NCBI RefSeq assembly: GCF_032397745.1
Contig: NZ_CP135921.1
Location: 5,196,501 to 5,260,500 of the forward strand
Reading direction: 5' to 3'
Source of the DNA: Bradyrhizobium prioriisuperbiae
GTDB taxonomy: Bacteria > Pseudomonadota > Alphaproteobacteria > Rhizobiales > Xanthobacteraceae
Length of the DNA stretch: 64,000 nt
In this document: positions 46,406-56,065 of the stretch, in pieces
How positions within the stretch are numbered: the first letter of the stretch is position 1
Layout of the letters: every line of letters begins with the position of its first letter
Notes under the pieces: model-generated
Database searches by the model: none
The model's input: the letters and a program-made list of their open reading frames with translations, nothing else
Told to the model about the DNA's origin: nothing
Program-made: the position numbers and the translations under genes

Positions 46406-47101
46406 TCAGACCTCCAGCCACTCCTTGCGGACGGCGTCGTTGGCTTTGAGTTCCGCTGGCGTGCCCTCGAACACCACCCGACCGTGGCCCATCACATAGA
46501 CCCGGTGGGAAATCCGCATCGCGATCGACAGTTTCTGCTCCACCAGCAGGATGGCGACGCCGCGCCGGGCGATTTCGGCGATCAGGTCGCCGACCTGCTG
46601 TACGATCAGCGGCGCCAGCCCCTCGGTCGGCTCGTCGATCATGACGAGTTCGGGATCCCCCATCAGGGTGCGGCAAATTGTCAGCATCTGCTTTTCGCCA
46701 CCCGAGAGCACGCCGGCGGCGGTGTCGGCCCGGTTGGCCAGATTCGGGAACATGCCGAGCATGTCCTCGAGTTTCCACTTGCCGGGGCGGCGCGGATCCT
46801 TGACCCCCATCAGCAGGTTCTGCCGCACCGTCAGCGACGGGAAGATGTCCCGGTTCTCCGGGACATAGCCGAGCCCGAGGCGGGCGATGCGGTGGTTTGG
46901 CAGTCCGGCGATGTTCTGGCCCTTGAAGCGGATGACGCCGTGCGGCGGCACTTCGCCCATGATCGCCTTCACGGTGGTGGAGCGGCCGACGCCGTTGCGT
47001 CCGAGCAGGCTGACCACTTCGCCGGCGTCGATGTGCATGTCGACGCCTTGCAGGATGTGGCTTTTGCCGTAATAGGCGTGCAGATCTTGAACCTCGAGCA
47101 T
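46406..47101 (-). CDS. HAAT-type ABC transporter ATPase, LivF-like, Walker A Lys replaced by Arg (transporter 3)
   Basis: 231 aa. Walker A reads G-R-N-G-V-G-R-S-T-T: the invariant Lys is Arg. Signature L-S-G-G-E-K-Q, Walker B L-V-M-I-D-E-P and switch L-V-E-Q-K are otherwise normal. ATGA overlap with the LivG-like gene. It may bind ATP weakly or serve mainly a structural role. Confidence 0.92.
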   Translation of the reverse strand: MLEVQDLHAYYGKSHILQGVDMHIDAGEVVSLLGRNGVGRSTTVKAIMGEVPPHGVIRFKGQNIAGLPNHRIARLGLGYVPENRDIFPSLTVRQNLLMGVKDPRRPGKWKLEDMLGMFPNLANRADTAAGVLSGGEKQMLTICRTLMGDPELVMIDEPTEGLAPLIVQQVGDLIAEIARRGVAILLVEQKLSIAMRISHRVYVMGHGRVVFEGTPAELKANDAVRKEWLEV

Positions 47102-47880
47102 CAGGCTGCCTCCTCGCCGAGATAGGCTTCCTTGACCTTCGGATTGTTGCGGATTTCGTTTGGCGTGCCCGAGGCGATGATCTGGCCGTAGACCAGCACC
47201 GAGATGCGGTCGGCGAGCCCAAATACAACGCTCATGTCGTGCTCGACGATCACCAGGGTGCGGCGCTCGGTGAGACGGCGGATCAGGTCGACGGCGCGTT
47301 CGGTCTCCGCATGGCTCATGCCGGCGGTTGGCTCATCCAGCAGGATGACGTCGGCGCCGCCGGCGGTGGTGATGCCGATCTCGAGCGCACGCTGTTCCGC
47401 GTAGGTGAGCAATCCGGCCGGGACGTCGCGCCGGGCGGTCAGGCCGATCTCCTCCAGGATCTGCGCGGTGCGGTCCCGCACCTCGGGCAGCCGGTCGACA
47501 TTCTTCCAGAAGGCGTAACGGTGGCCGGTGGCCCACAGTACGGCGCAGCGGATGTTCTCCCACACACTCATGTTGGCGAATACGTTGGTAACCTGGAAGC
47601 TGCGCGACAATCCGCGCCGGTTGATCTGGTAGGGCGGCAGCCCCGAAATCACCTGGTCACGCAGCAGCACTTCGCCTGATGTCGGCGTGATGTAGCCGCT
47701 GATCAGGTTGAAGGTGGTCGACTTGCCGGCGCCGTTCGGCCCGATCACAGCGTGGCGTTCGCCCTGCGCCACGGTCAGATTCAGGTCGCGGATGATAGCG
47801 ACGTTGCCGAAGCTCTTGTTGACGTTGCGAACGGTGATGGCGGGTGAGGTCGAGGGGGAACTTGCTGAAAGCTGTGTCAT
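47101..47880 (-). CDS. HAAT-type ABC transporter ATPase, LivG-like (transporter 3)
   Basis: 259 aa. Walker A G-P-N-G-A-G-K-S-T, Walker B V-I-L-L-D-E-P, H-loop V-E-H-D-M. The signature is degenerate (L-T-Y-A-E-Q-R). Start 47880 overlaps the LivM stop (ATGA); the open frame beyond runs through LivM and is rejected. Confidence 0.93.
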   Translation of the reverse strand: MTQLSASSPSTSPAITVRNVNKSFGNVAIIRDLNLTVAQGERHAVIGPNGAGKSTTFNLISGYITPTSGEVLLRDQVISGLPPYQINRRGLSRSFQVTNVFANMSVWENIRCAVLWATGHRYAFWKNVDRLPEVRDRTAQILEEIGLTARRDVPAGLLTYAEQRALEIGITTAGGADVILLDEPTAGMSHAETERAVDLIRRLTERRTLVIVEHDMSVVFGLADRISVLVYGQIIASGTPNEIRNNPKVKEAYLGEEAA

Positions 47881-49178
47881 GCGAGAAAGCCTTTCTCGCG
47901 CGCGGCGGTCATGGCGGTGTCCCAGGCGTGGGCGACATATGTCCAGGTCTTGCGGGCCACGATGTATCCGACGACGATCAGCGCGGCGGCGAGCCCCCAG
48001 ATCAATGGGCTTGCGGCATTGAAGCTCATGCCGAACGCCTTGATGTTGGGATCGTCGCTGGCATTCACGGTGTGATGCACCACAATCTCGATGGCGAGCA
48101 CGAGGCCGGCGAGCATTGCAGCCGTCGGCACCAGCGCCGCCAGATAGGACCGCAATACCGTTCCGATCATGCCGGCGCGCAGCACCGGGCGGTGCTTCAT
48201 CAGCAGGCCGGCGATGCCGCCGGGCGCGAACATGATCACTGCGATGAAGATCAGGCCGAAATAGAGCTGCCACACCGAGGTGAGGTCGCTGAGCGCCAGC
48301 GACAGATAAGTGACGAAGATCGCGCCGATGATCGGTCCGATGAACAGGCCGACGCCACCGATATAGGCCGCGAACAGCACGGTGCCGGACTGCACGGCGC
48401 CGAGATAGGCGGAGTTGGCGATCTCGAAATTGATGGCCGAGAGCGCGCCGGCGATACCAGCGAAGAAGCCGGCGAAGCAGAACGCGATGTAGCGGATCAT
48501 ATGTGGGTCGTAACCGACGAACTGCACCCGTTCGGGGTTGTCGCGCACCGCATTGCACATGCGACCCCAGGGCGTGCGGGTCAGCGCATACATCAGGATC
48601 ATGGCGATCAGCGTCCAGGCCGCGACCAGATAATAGATCTGGATCTGCGGGCCGAAGCTCCAATCGAACAGCCGGAACAGTTTGGTGCGGTTGGCGGTGA
48701 TGCCGGCTTCGCCGCCGAAAAAGCTGCGCAGGATGAGCGCGGAAGACGCGACCAGTTCGGCGACGCCGAGCGAGATCATCGCAAAGGCCGTGCCGCTGCG
48801 CCGGGTCGAGACCCACCCCAAGATCATCGCGAATATCAGGCCGGCGACACCGCCGATCAGCGGCACCAGCGGCAGCGGGATCGGCAGCTTGGACGATGCG
48901 ATCAGGTTCATGCCGTGCACGGCGAGAAAGCCGCCGAGCCCGTAATACACCGCATGGCCGAACGACAGCATTCCGGTCTGTCCCAGCAGGATGTTGTAGG
49001 ACAGCGCGAAGATGATGGAGATGCCGATCAGGCTGAAGGTGGTCAGCGCGCCGCCGGAGGAGAAGATGCGCGGCAGCACCAAGAGCGCGACGGCGACGGC
49101 AATCCACAGGCCGTAGAATTTGACGCTGTCGGATCGGGTCGAGCGGGCGGGAAGGCTGGGGGCGGAAATCTCGCTCAT
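47877..49178 (-). CDS. HAAT-type ABC transporter permease, LivM-like, long form (transporter 3)
   Basis: A 433-aa membrane protein, longer than usual (about 330) owing to two extra C-terminal helices (about 340-425). Core motifs Y-N-I-L-L-G-Q-T-G-M-L-S-F-G-H-A and I-G-G-V-G-L-F-I-G-P are present. ATGA overlap with LivH. The added helices may be a regulatory or structural module. Confidence 0.92.
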   Translation of the reverse strand: MSEISAPSLPARSTRSDSVKFYGLWIAVAVALLVLPRIFSSGGALTTFSLIGISIIFALSYNILLGQTGMLSFGHAVYYGLGGFLAVHGMNLIASSKLPIPLPLVPLIGGVAGLIFAMILGWVSTRRSGTAFAMISLGVAELVASSALILRSFFGGEAGITANRTKLFRLFDWSFGPQIQIYYLVAAWTLIAMILMYALTRTPWGRMCNAVRDNPERVQFVGYDPHMIRYIAFCFAGFFAGIAGALSAINFEIANSAYLGAVQSGTVLFAAYIGGVGLFIGPIIGAIFVTYLSLALSDLTSVWQLYFGLIFIAVIMFAPGGIAGLLMKHRPVLRAGMIGTVLRSYLAALVPTAAMLAGLVLAIEIVVHHTVNASDDPNIKAFGMSFNAASPLIWGLAAALIVVGYIVARKTWTYVAHAWDTAMTAAREKGFLA

Positions 49179-50116
49179 GTTTCGCGTGTCCCCAGCAGGC
49201 CCATCGGGCGGAAGGTCAGGATCAGAACCAGCAGGACGTAAGGCAGGATCGGCGCGATCTGCGCCACCGTGACGTTCCAGATGTCGGCCAGCAGCGTGTG
49301 TCCGGGGCCGAGCGGTCCGAATACGCTGGCCAGCGACCCGTTCATGGACACGGCGAAGGTCTGCAGCAGGCCGATCAGCAGCGAGGCGATGAAGGCGCCG
49401 GGCAGTGAACCCAGCCCGCCGACCACCACCACCACGAACAGGATTGGCCCGAGCAGGCCCGCCATATTCGATTGGGTCACGAGTGCCGGCCCGGCGATGA
49501 CACCGGCCACCGCCGCAAGCGCCGTTCCAAAGCCGAATACCAGCATGAAGATGCGGCCGACGTTATGGCCGAGATGGCCCACCATGTGCGGATGGGTGAG
49601 AGCCGCTTGCACGATCATGCCGATCCGCGTCTTCTTGAGGCCGACCAGCAGGGCCGCAAAGATCGCGATCGAGACCAGCAGCATGAACATCTTGTAGGCG
49701 GGGTAATTGGTGGAGAAGATCGTGAAGGCGGGGAAATCGAGCGACGCAGGCACGCGATAATCCACCGGGCTCTTGCCCCAGATCATCTGCACGATTTCCT
49801 CGATCGCGAACGCGAGGCCGAAGGTGAACAGCAGTTCGGCGACATGGCCATTCTTGTGCACGTTGCGCAGGCCGTAGCGTTCCACCGCCGCGCCGAGCGC
49901 GCCGGCCAGCACCGGCGCGATCACCAGCGCCGGCCAGAACCCGAACCAGCGGCTGAGCTGGAAACCGAAAAACGCGCCGATCATGTAGAAGCTGGCGTGC
50001 GCGAAATTGAGCACGCCGAGCATGCTGAAGATGACGGTGAGGCCGCTGGCCATCAGGAACAGCAGCATCCCGAACAGGACGCCGTTCAGCGTCGATATGA
50101 CGATCAGTTCGAGCAC
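49175..50116 (-). CDS. HAAT-type ABC transporter permease, LivH-like (transporter 3)
   Basis: A 313-aa membrane protein from GTG at 50116 with GGAGGAAC upstream. Motifs V-L-N-F-A-H-A-S-F-Y-M-I-G-A and G-G-L-G-S-L-P-G-A. A repeat lies between it and the binding-protein gene. Confidence 0.93.
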   Translation of the reverse strand: MLELIVISTLNGVLFGMLLFLMASGLTVIFSMLGVLNFAHASFYMIGAFFGFQLSRWFGFWPALVIAPVLAGALGAAVERYGLRNVHKNGHVAELLFTFGLAFAIEEIVQMIWGKSPVDYRVPASLDFPAFTIFSTNYPAYKMFMLLVSIAIFAALLVGLKKTRIGMIVQAALTHPHMVGHLGHNVGRIFMLVFGFGTALAAVAGVIAGPALVTQSNMAGLLGPILFVVVVVGGLGSLPGAFIASLLIGLLQTFAVSMNGSLASVFGPLGPGHTLLADIWNVTVAQIAPILPYVLLVLILTFRPMGLLGTRET

Positions 50117-50179
50117 GAAGATGTTCCTCCGGCGGCGTGTTGGTGCGCTTGTCAGTCGATGGAGCAGGCTTCACCCACT

Positions 50180-50293
50180 GCGTCATTGCCGGGCTTGTCC
50201 CCCTGCGACTCGGCGTAGCCGAGTCGCCGTGGCAATCCATCTTTTTCCTTATGAGGACCGAAGATGGATACGCGGGTCAAGCCCGCGTATGAC
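50180..50293. repeat. Intergenic palindromic repeat between binding protein and permease genes (transporter 3)
   Basis: Starts GCGTCATTGCCGGGCTTGTC and ends GGGTCAAGCCCGCGTATGAC. An inner hairpin CGACTCGGC / GCCGAGTCG is also present. Same family as 19085-19172 and 22350-22440. Confidence 0.72.
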
Positions 50294-50316
50294 GGAGTGT
50301 GTGGGGCAGTGTCGAC

Positions 50317-51549
50317 TTACGGCCGGTCCATCTTGCAGGTGGTCGGCAACACGGTCTTGTCGGCGTCGAGCTTGGCGACGAGCTTCCAGCCCCAGCCGGT
50401 CTTTTCCTCGTCGAACGGTTCCTTGTCGGAGCGTTCGCCGAACGAAGAGATGTACATCGGCTGGAAAAACTGGTGATCGTCCTTGCGCATGAAGCCCTTG
50501 CCGCCGTCATAGACCTCGAATTCCATGCCTTCCAGGGCAGCTGCGACCTTCACCGGATCGATCGACTTGGCCTTTTCGGCCGCGACTGCCAGCATCCGCA
50601 TTTCGTTGACGGCGCGGGGATAGAACAGGCTGAAATCGTACTTGGCGCGCAACGCCTTCTCAAAGGCGTCGGCGGGCGCATGGCCGAGATTTGGCAGGCC
50701 TTCGGCGATCTGGAACACCTGATGGTTCAGGTTGGCCTGCTTGACGGCGGTCGGGCCGCCGGTGCCGCCGGCATAATAAGTGAACCAGTTGACCTTGAGG
50801 CCGGCGTCGGCGGCGGCCTTCAGCAGCAGCGCGAAGTCCTGGCCCCAGTTGCCGGTGATGACGCTGTCGGCGCCGGACGCCTTGATCTTGGCGACATAGG
50901 GCGCGAAGTCGGTGACCTTCAGCAGCGGATGCAGCTCATTGCCGACGATCTCGATGTCGGGGCGCTTGGCCGCCAGCATGGCCTTGGCCTGGGTGCGAAC
51001 CGATTCGCCGAACGAGTAGTCCTGGTTGATCAGGTAGATCTTCTTCACCGTCGGCGTGTCTTTGATGTAGTTGGTCAGCGCCGCCATCTTGATGTCGGAG
51101 TTGGCATCCCAGCGGAAGTGCCAGTAGCTGCATTTGTCGTTGGTCAGGATCGGATCGACTGCGGCATAGTTGAAATACAGCACTTCCTTGCCCGGGTTGC
51201 GCTCGTTGTACTTGGTCACGAAGTCCGACAGCGCGGCGGCGACCGACGAGCCGTTGCCCTGGGTGAGGTAGCGCACGCCGGCATCGATAGCCTTCTGCGC
51301 CTGGATCAGGCTTTCCTGCGGATTGGTCTTGTTGTCGAGCGGGACGATCTCGACCTTCTTGCCGAGAATGCCGCCCTTGGCGTTCACCTCGTCGGCGAGG
51401 AACTGGAACGTTTTGAGGCCGACTTCTCCGACACTGGCGCCGCCTCCCGACAGCGGATCGATATAACCGATCTTCAGGGTGTCCTGCGCCATGGCAGTAC
51501 CGGCAAACAGCGGTATTGCCAAAATCGCAGTCATCATCATCTTGCGCAT
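50317..51549 (-). CDS. HAAT-type ABC transporter substrate-binding protein (transporter 3)
   Basis: 410 aa. The start is fixed at 51549 because AAGGAGG lies six bases before it; two earlier in-frame starts are too close to or beyond that site. Signal peptide ends at A-M-A-Q (about 20), mature T-L-K-I-G-Y-I-D-P-L-S-G. First gene of the operon down to LivF at 46406. Confidence 0.93.
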   Translation of the reverse strand: MRKMMMTAILAIPLFAGTAMAQDTLKIGYIDPLSGGGASVGEVGLKTFQFLADEVNAKGGILGKKVEIVPLDNKTNPQESLIQAQKAIDAGVRYLTQGNGSSVAAALSDFVTKYNERNPGKEVLYFNYAAVDPILTNDKCSYWHFRWDANSDIKMAALTNYIKDTPTVKKIYLINQDYSFGESVRTQAKAMLAAKRPDIEIVGNELHPLLKVTDFAPYVAKIKASGADSVITGNWGQDFALLLKAAADAGLKVNWFTYYAGGTGGPTAVKQANLNHQVFQIAEGLPNLGHAPADAFEKALRAKYDFSLFYPRAVNEMRMLAVAAEKAKSIDPVKVAAALEGMEFEVYDGGKGFMRKDDHQFFQPMYISSFGERSDKEPFDEEKTGWGWKLVAKLDADKTVLPTTCKMDRP

Positions 51550-52082
51550 GATCATCCTCCTTGGATGTTTCTTTTGTTGAGTTGTTGCCAAGGACGGCGA
51601 ATGGTATTTCGCTATGCGAAATTTCGCGCGTGCTCGGTGTATGCAGTTATGTCGTTGTGGTTTTTTCGTCTTTTTTGCCTCGGGCCGGATTGTGGTCCAA
51701 GCGTGATGGAGGTGCAAGTCCATGCACTTTAAGTCAATAGGTGATCGGGCGGAGGGCGGGACTCGTCGCGCGTTCGGTGCCGGTGAGGCCAATGCCGGAT
51801 CCGGAGCCGGGGGATCAGAACTGCACGAGTCTTTTGCGCGCAATGGGAGTGCTGCGCGGTGCAAGAGCGATAAAGTTTGTTCACGATCACGTTTGGGATA
51901 TTTGCCGTGCAGCGTTTCCGCCTTACAAGGTCGGCCATCATGAAAGTCCAAAATCCTGTCACATGGTTGGGATTAAGTATTAATTGCGATATGCGATCGT
52001 CTGCGTTCGGAAGGTCGGGTATTCACGCATGCCAAGGCTTCAGCCGGCCAGTTAGATGGCGCGAGTAACCGAGGGAAAATTG
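51550..52082. other. Divergent intergenic region of about 530 bases
   Basis: Separates transporter 3 from the GDP-fucose synthase gene. A small palindrome GTGCA-agtcca-TGCAC lies near 51713-51728. Short open frames exist on both strands but have no ribosome sites or recognisable products. No other structure seen. Confidence 0.45.
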
Positions 52083-53027
52083 ATGGCGACCACGCCGTTC
52101 GAACTGAAGGGCAAGACGGTTTTTGTCGCGGGTCATGGCGGCATGGTCGGCGGCGCGCTGGTGCGCCGGCTCGCCCGCGAAGGTGTCGAGTTGCTGACCG
52201 CCACCCGTCAACACGTCGATCTGGCGGATCAGGCGGCGGTCTATCGCTGGTTCGCCGCGGCCCGCCCGCAGGTCGTGTTCTTCGCGGCCGCCAAGGTCGG
52301 CGGCATCGTCGCCAACAATACGCTCCGCGGCGAGTTCATCTACGACAACCTGATCATCGCCACCAACGTGATCCACGCCGCACACGTCAATGGTGCCGAG
52401 AAGCTGATGTTTCTGGGCTCGTCCTGCATCTATCCGAAGCTCGCGCCACAACCCTTGCGAGAGGATTCGCTGCTGACCGGGCCGCTGGAGCCGACCAACG
52501 AGCCGTACGCTATCGCCAAGATCGCCGGCATCAAGCTGGTGGAAGCCTACCGCAGCCAGTATGGCAGCGATTTCATCAGCGTGATGCCGACCAACCTCTA
52601 CGGTCCGGGCGACAATTATCATCCCGAATACAGCCATGTGGTCGCGGCGCTGATTCGCCGCTTCCACGAAGCCAAGGTCTCGGGCGCGTCCGAGGTGGTG
52701 GTCTGGGGCACCGGGACGCCGCGCCGCGAGTTCATGTTCGTGGACGACATGGCGGATGCCTGCGTCCATCTCATGAAGGGCTATTCCGGTGACAACATCA
52801 TCAATATCGGCACCGGCGAGGACATCACCATTGCCGAGTTCGCCCGCGTGGTCGCCGAGACGGTCGGTTACAAAGGGGCCATCACTTTCGACACCTCGAA
52901 GCCGGACGGCACGCCGCGCAAACTGCTCGATGTCGGCCGGCTGGCCGATCTGGGCTGGCGCGCCCGCACCTCGCTGGCGGATGGCATGAAGCAGGCTTAC
53001 CAGTCGTTTCTGAACCGGCCAGCGTAA
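52083..53027 (+). CDS. fcl: GDP-L-fucose synthase
   Basis: A 314-aa NADP-dependent epimerase/reductase of the extended SDR type. Cofactor loop G-H-G-G-M-V-G (about 17-23), substrate motif S-S-C-I-Y-P (Ser, Cys) and Y-A-I-A-K (Tyr, Lys), then P-T-N-L-Y-G-P. It converts GDP-4-keto-6-deoxymannose to GDP-L-fucose for polysaccharide synthesis. Start 52083 has GAGGG upstream. The usual partner gmd is not in the window. Confidence 0.93.
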   Translation: MATTPFELKGKTVFVAGHGGMVGGALVRRLAREGVELLTATRQHVDLADQAAVYRWFAAARPQVVFFAAAKVGGIVANNTLRGEFIYDNLIIATNVIHAAHVNGAEKLMFLGSSCIYPKLAPQPLREDSLLTGPLEPTNEPYAIAKIAGIKLVEAYRSQYGSDFISVMPTNLYGPGDNYHPEYSHVVAALIRRFHEAKVSGASEVVVWGTGTPRREFMFVDDMADACVHLMKGYSGDNIINIGTGEDITIAEFARVVAETVGYKGAITFDTSKPDGTPRKLLDVGRLADLGWRARTSLADGMKQAYQSFLNRPA

Positions 53028-53028
53028 A

Positions 53029-55476
53029 CTATTCGGCGGCGCTCTTGCTGGCGGGGGCGGTTTTCGACGTCGCCACCGTGCCGATCACGCCGCTGCGCTC
53101 CAGCGCGGCGATCTCTTCATTGCCGAGACCGAGCAGCTCCGACAACACTTCGCTATTGTGCTGGCCGAGTGTCGGCGCCGTGCTGCGGATGGCATAGGGC
53201 AGGGCGGCGAAATCCTCGCGATAAGCCACCGACGGCTCGAGATGCGGCCCGACGAAGGCACGATCGACACTCTGCCAGTGGCCGACCGCGACCAGATGTG
53301 GATCGGCGGCGAGATCCCCCGGCAATCTGGCGATGCCGGCCGCGACGCCGGCGGCTTGCAGCGTCACCATTGCGACGTCTGGCCGCACCGTTGCCGTCCA
53401 GTTCTGCACAGCCGCCTCGATGCGATCCTCCTGCGCCCTCCGGCCGGCTGATGTCGCGAGTGCCGGATCGTCGGCGAGATCAGTGCGCCGCATCGCCTTG
53501 CACAGCGCCCGCCATTCCCAGTCGCTGCGCACGGCGATGGTGATCCACTGGTCGATGCCGAGGCAAGGAAAGCAGCCGTGCGGTACATGGTCCGGATGCC
53601 GGTTGCCGAGGCGGGGGCCGGTCGTCCCGGTGATCGATTGTTCGATCACAAAGGGGGCGACCAGCGGCAGCATGCACTGCACCTGCGACAGGTCGATGTG
53701 CTGACCCTCGCCGGTAGCCTTCTGGTGCATGAAGCCCAGCAGCAGCGCGGCAGCGCCGTTCAGGCCGCCGAGCGGATCGGCGAGTGCCGCATGCAACATG
53801 GTCGGCGGATCGCCTTCGCGGCCGTTCACCGACGGCAGCCCCGAGGCTTGTTCCAGTGTCGAGCCATAGGCGCGCGCGCCGTTCCACATCCCGCTCATGC
53901 CGAAGGCCGGCATGGTGACCACGACCAGCCGCGGATTGATCGCCAGCAGGGTCTTTGCGTCGAGACCGAGCCGCGGCATCACGTCGGCGGCATAATTGTC
54001 GATCACGGCATCGGCATCGGTGAGTAGCCGCTTCAGCAGCGCAAGGCCCTTCTCGCTGGTGAGGTCGAGGGTGATGCCGCGCTTGTTGCGATTGTTGAAC
54101 TGGAACCAGTACGTCTTCTCGTAGAGACGCTCCTCATGATAGGGCGGCCGCGTATCGGTGCCGCGAAACCAGTCCGGATACTGGCAGGACTCGACCTTGA
54201 TCACGTCGGCGCCGAGATCCGCCATCTGCCGCGTTGCGGTCGGGCCGGCCCAGCCCATGGTCAGGTCAATGATGCGCAGGCCGTCAAGCGGCAATGGATC
54301 GGTTTTGGTCGCCGCGCGATCGGCCAGGCGCGTGTGCGGTGGCAGCGTCTCCACGGCGGTGTCGCCGGCCAGTGGTGCGCGACCGTTCGGTTTCGGCAGG
54401 GCGCGGGTGAGGTGCTGCGGCAGTACAGGGGCTTCGAACGACGCCGTGCCGATGCTGACGGGCGCGAACGCGCCGCGACCCCTGTGCACCTCCTGCGCCA
54501 GCAGTTCGCCCATATCGGGGACGACAGCGAGCGTCAGTCGCAGCGGGATGCCGCGCTCGAACCACTCCAGCGCCGTGCGCTGCATCAGCGCCGGCGTGAT
54601 GATGTCGCGCAATTCCTCCGCGCGCGTGAAGCGGTCGATCGTGGTGTTGTATCTCGCATCATGTCCGAGTTCGGGCAGCCCGATCAGCTTGCAGAACCCG
54701 ACCCATTGCGCCGGGGTCACCACGGTGACGCCGAGCCAGCCGTGCCTGGTCATGAAGTTGCCCGAGGGATAACCGCGGCCGAACCGGTTGAGGCCGGGGC
54801 GCGGCCGCGTGAAGCCGGCTTCCAGCGCCAGTCCCGTGTCGAACTCGGTGATGTGCAGGAACGCCGCGTGCAGGCTGACGGAGAAACGGCGCGCGCCGGT
54901 CGTGTGTCCATAAAGTCCGGCGAGGCTCGGAATGAAGGCGGTGAGGCCCCCGGTCATCGCGATCTGCCCATCGCGTGGCAACACCGGTGGCCCTTCGACC
55001 GGGCCGACCAGCTTGACCAGTCCCGCGAGACTGCGACAGACGGATTCCGTCATGGCATAGTCGCGATAGGGTCCGTGCTCGCCGAACCATGAGAGCGCCG
55101 TGATCGCAAGGCCGGGCTCTGCCCGGCGCAGATCCTGATGCGACAGCGGCGAGGCCTGAAGTTCGGCCGGCGGACGCGCGTCGAGCAGCAGGTCGGCCGT
55201 CGACAGCAGCGCCCGGATTTTTGCGACGTCGGCTGCGGTGTTGAGATCGGCTGTGATGCTCTGCTTGTTGGTATTGAGCCAGGCGAAGGTTCCGCTCTCC
55301 AGGTGCCCGCCGCCGGCATCAACCAGCGGTGCGATGCGTCGCGCCGGATCGCCGCCCGGCGGCTCGATCTTGATGACCTCGGCGCCGAAATCCGCAAACA
55401 GCTTGCCGCAATAGCCCAGCGCGTCGCCGCACCCGATCTCGATGACGCGAATTCCAGCCAGCGGAAATTGCTGCAT
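53029..55476 (-). CDS. Double-length CaiB/BaiF (class III) CoA-transferase, two fused domains
   Basis: 815 aa, twice the usual 400. Each half begins with a family start (L-A-G-I-R-V-I-E-I and L-D-G-L-R-I-I-D-L-T) followed by F-A-D-F-G-A-E-V-I-K-I-E or M-A-D-L-G-A-D-V-I-K-V-E. The second half keeps the catalytic Asp in A-D-P-L-G-G (near 567). The first reads Q-I-A-M-T-G-G at the matching place (near 170), with no Asp. The start at 55476 has AAGGAG upstream. Likely a CoA transfer to a carboxylic acid, with the N-half as a structural partner. Convergent with fcl, one base apart. Confidence 0.9.
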   Translation of the reverse strand: MQQFPLAGIRVIEIGCGDALGYCGKLFADFGAEVIKIEPPGGDPARRIAPLVDAGGGHLESGTFAWLNTNKQSITADLNTAADVAKIRALLSTADLLLDARPPAELQASPLSHQDLRRAEPGLAITALSWFGEHGPYRDYAMTESVCRSLAGLVKLVGPVEGPPVLPRDGQIAMTGGLTAFIPSLAGLYGHTTGARRFSVSLHAAFLHITEFDTGLALEAGFTRPRPGLNRFGRGYPSGNFMTRHGWLGVTVVTPAQWVGFCKLIGLPELGHDARYNTTIDRFTRAEELRDIITPALMQRTALEWFERGIPLRLTLAVVPDMGELLAQEVHRGRGAFAPVSIGTASFEAPVLPQHLTRALPKPNGRAPLAGDTAVETLPPHTRLADRAATKTDPLPLDGLRIIDLTMGWAGPTATRQMADLGADVIKVESCQYPDWFRGTDTRPPYHEERLYEKTYWFQFNNRNKRGITLDLTSEKGLALLKRLLTDADAVIDNYAADVMPRLGLDAKTLLAINPRLVVVTMPAFGMSGMWNGARAYGSTLEQASGLPSVNGREGDPPTMLHAALADPLGGLNGAAALLLGFMHQKATGEGQHIDLSQVQCMLPLVAPFVIEQSITGTTGPRLGNRHPDHVPHGCFPCLGIDQWITIAVRSDWEWRALCKAMRRTDLADDPALATSAGRRAQEDRIEAAVQNWTATVRPDVAMVTLQAAGVAAGIARLPGDLAADPHLVAVGHWQSVDRAFVGPHLEPSVAYREDFAALPYAIRSTAPTLGQHNSEVLSELLGLGNEEIAALERSGVIGTVATSKTAPASKSAAE

Positions 55477-55747
55477 CTGCACTCCTTCTGCATCCACATG
55501 CGCATTCAAGCGCAAGAGAGCGACACTCGCGCACCGCAAGCATCGCTCACTTCACGCAGTGTGAGCGAACTCCCTGCAAAGCTCAATGAACGTTCGCGAA
55601 TGAGGCGACGGCAAAACTGTGAGAGGGGGCTTTCCACACAACATGCATTTGGACGTCAGGCGCGCGGGGTGGCACCGGGTGGGTCGGGGCCGGAAAATGC
55701 ACGATAAGTTCGTGGCAACCACGCTGTGAATCTGCTATGTTTTGAAG

Positions 55748-56065
55748 ATGGATTCAGGCGGCGAAATGAAGCGCTTTTTGGCGGAATTGAGCCACAAATA
55801 CCTGTGGTGGGAGCCGGTCGGCGACAGCCCGCATTCGGATGACCGCATTGTCGCACAAGCGATGAATCTGGCGACGTTCGATGATGTTCTTCGGCTGGAG
55901 CGGGTCGTCGGTAAACCCCAACTGGTCGCATTGATGAGGCGCGCCGAGCCAGGCTGGTTCAGCGATCGGTCCTGGGAGTTTTGGCGTGGACGTTTGTCAT
56001 TCTCCACCGGAGCAGTGATACCGGATGATCCTCCCCGAAGGACATTCCATGCCGCAATATCTTGA
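55748..56065 (+). CDS. Putative antitoxin of an AbiEii-type pair (DUF6922-like)
   Basis: A 105-aa protein (F-L-A-E-L-S-H-K-Y-L-W-W-E-P start; D-V-L-R-L-E-R-V-V-G-K-P-Q-L). Its stop overlaps the start of the nucleotidyltransferase gene by 17 bases. Small proteins with this Y-L-W-W start commonly precede AbiEii-like toxins. Start could also be the ATG at 55766. Confidence 0.75.
   Translation: MDSGGEMKRFLAELSHKYLWWEPVGDSPHSDDRIVAQAMNLATFDDVLRLERVVGKPQLVALMRRAEPGWFSDRSWEFWRGRLSFSTGAVIPDDPPRRTFHAAIS

Noticed and set aside
51722..51962. Short open frames on both strands upstream of fcl
   Set aside because: No ribosome sites and no conserved-looking sequence; likely chance frames in a promoter region.
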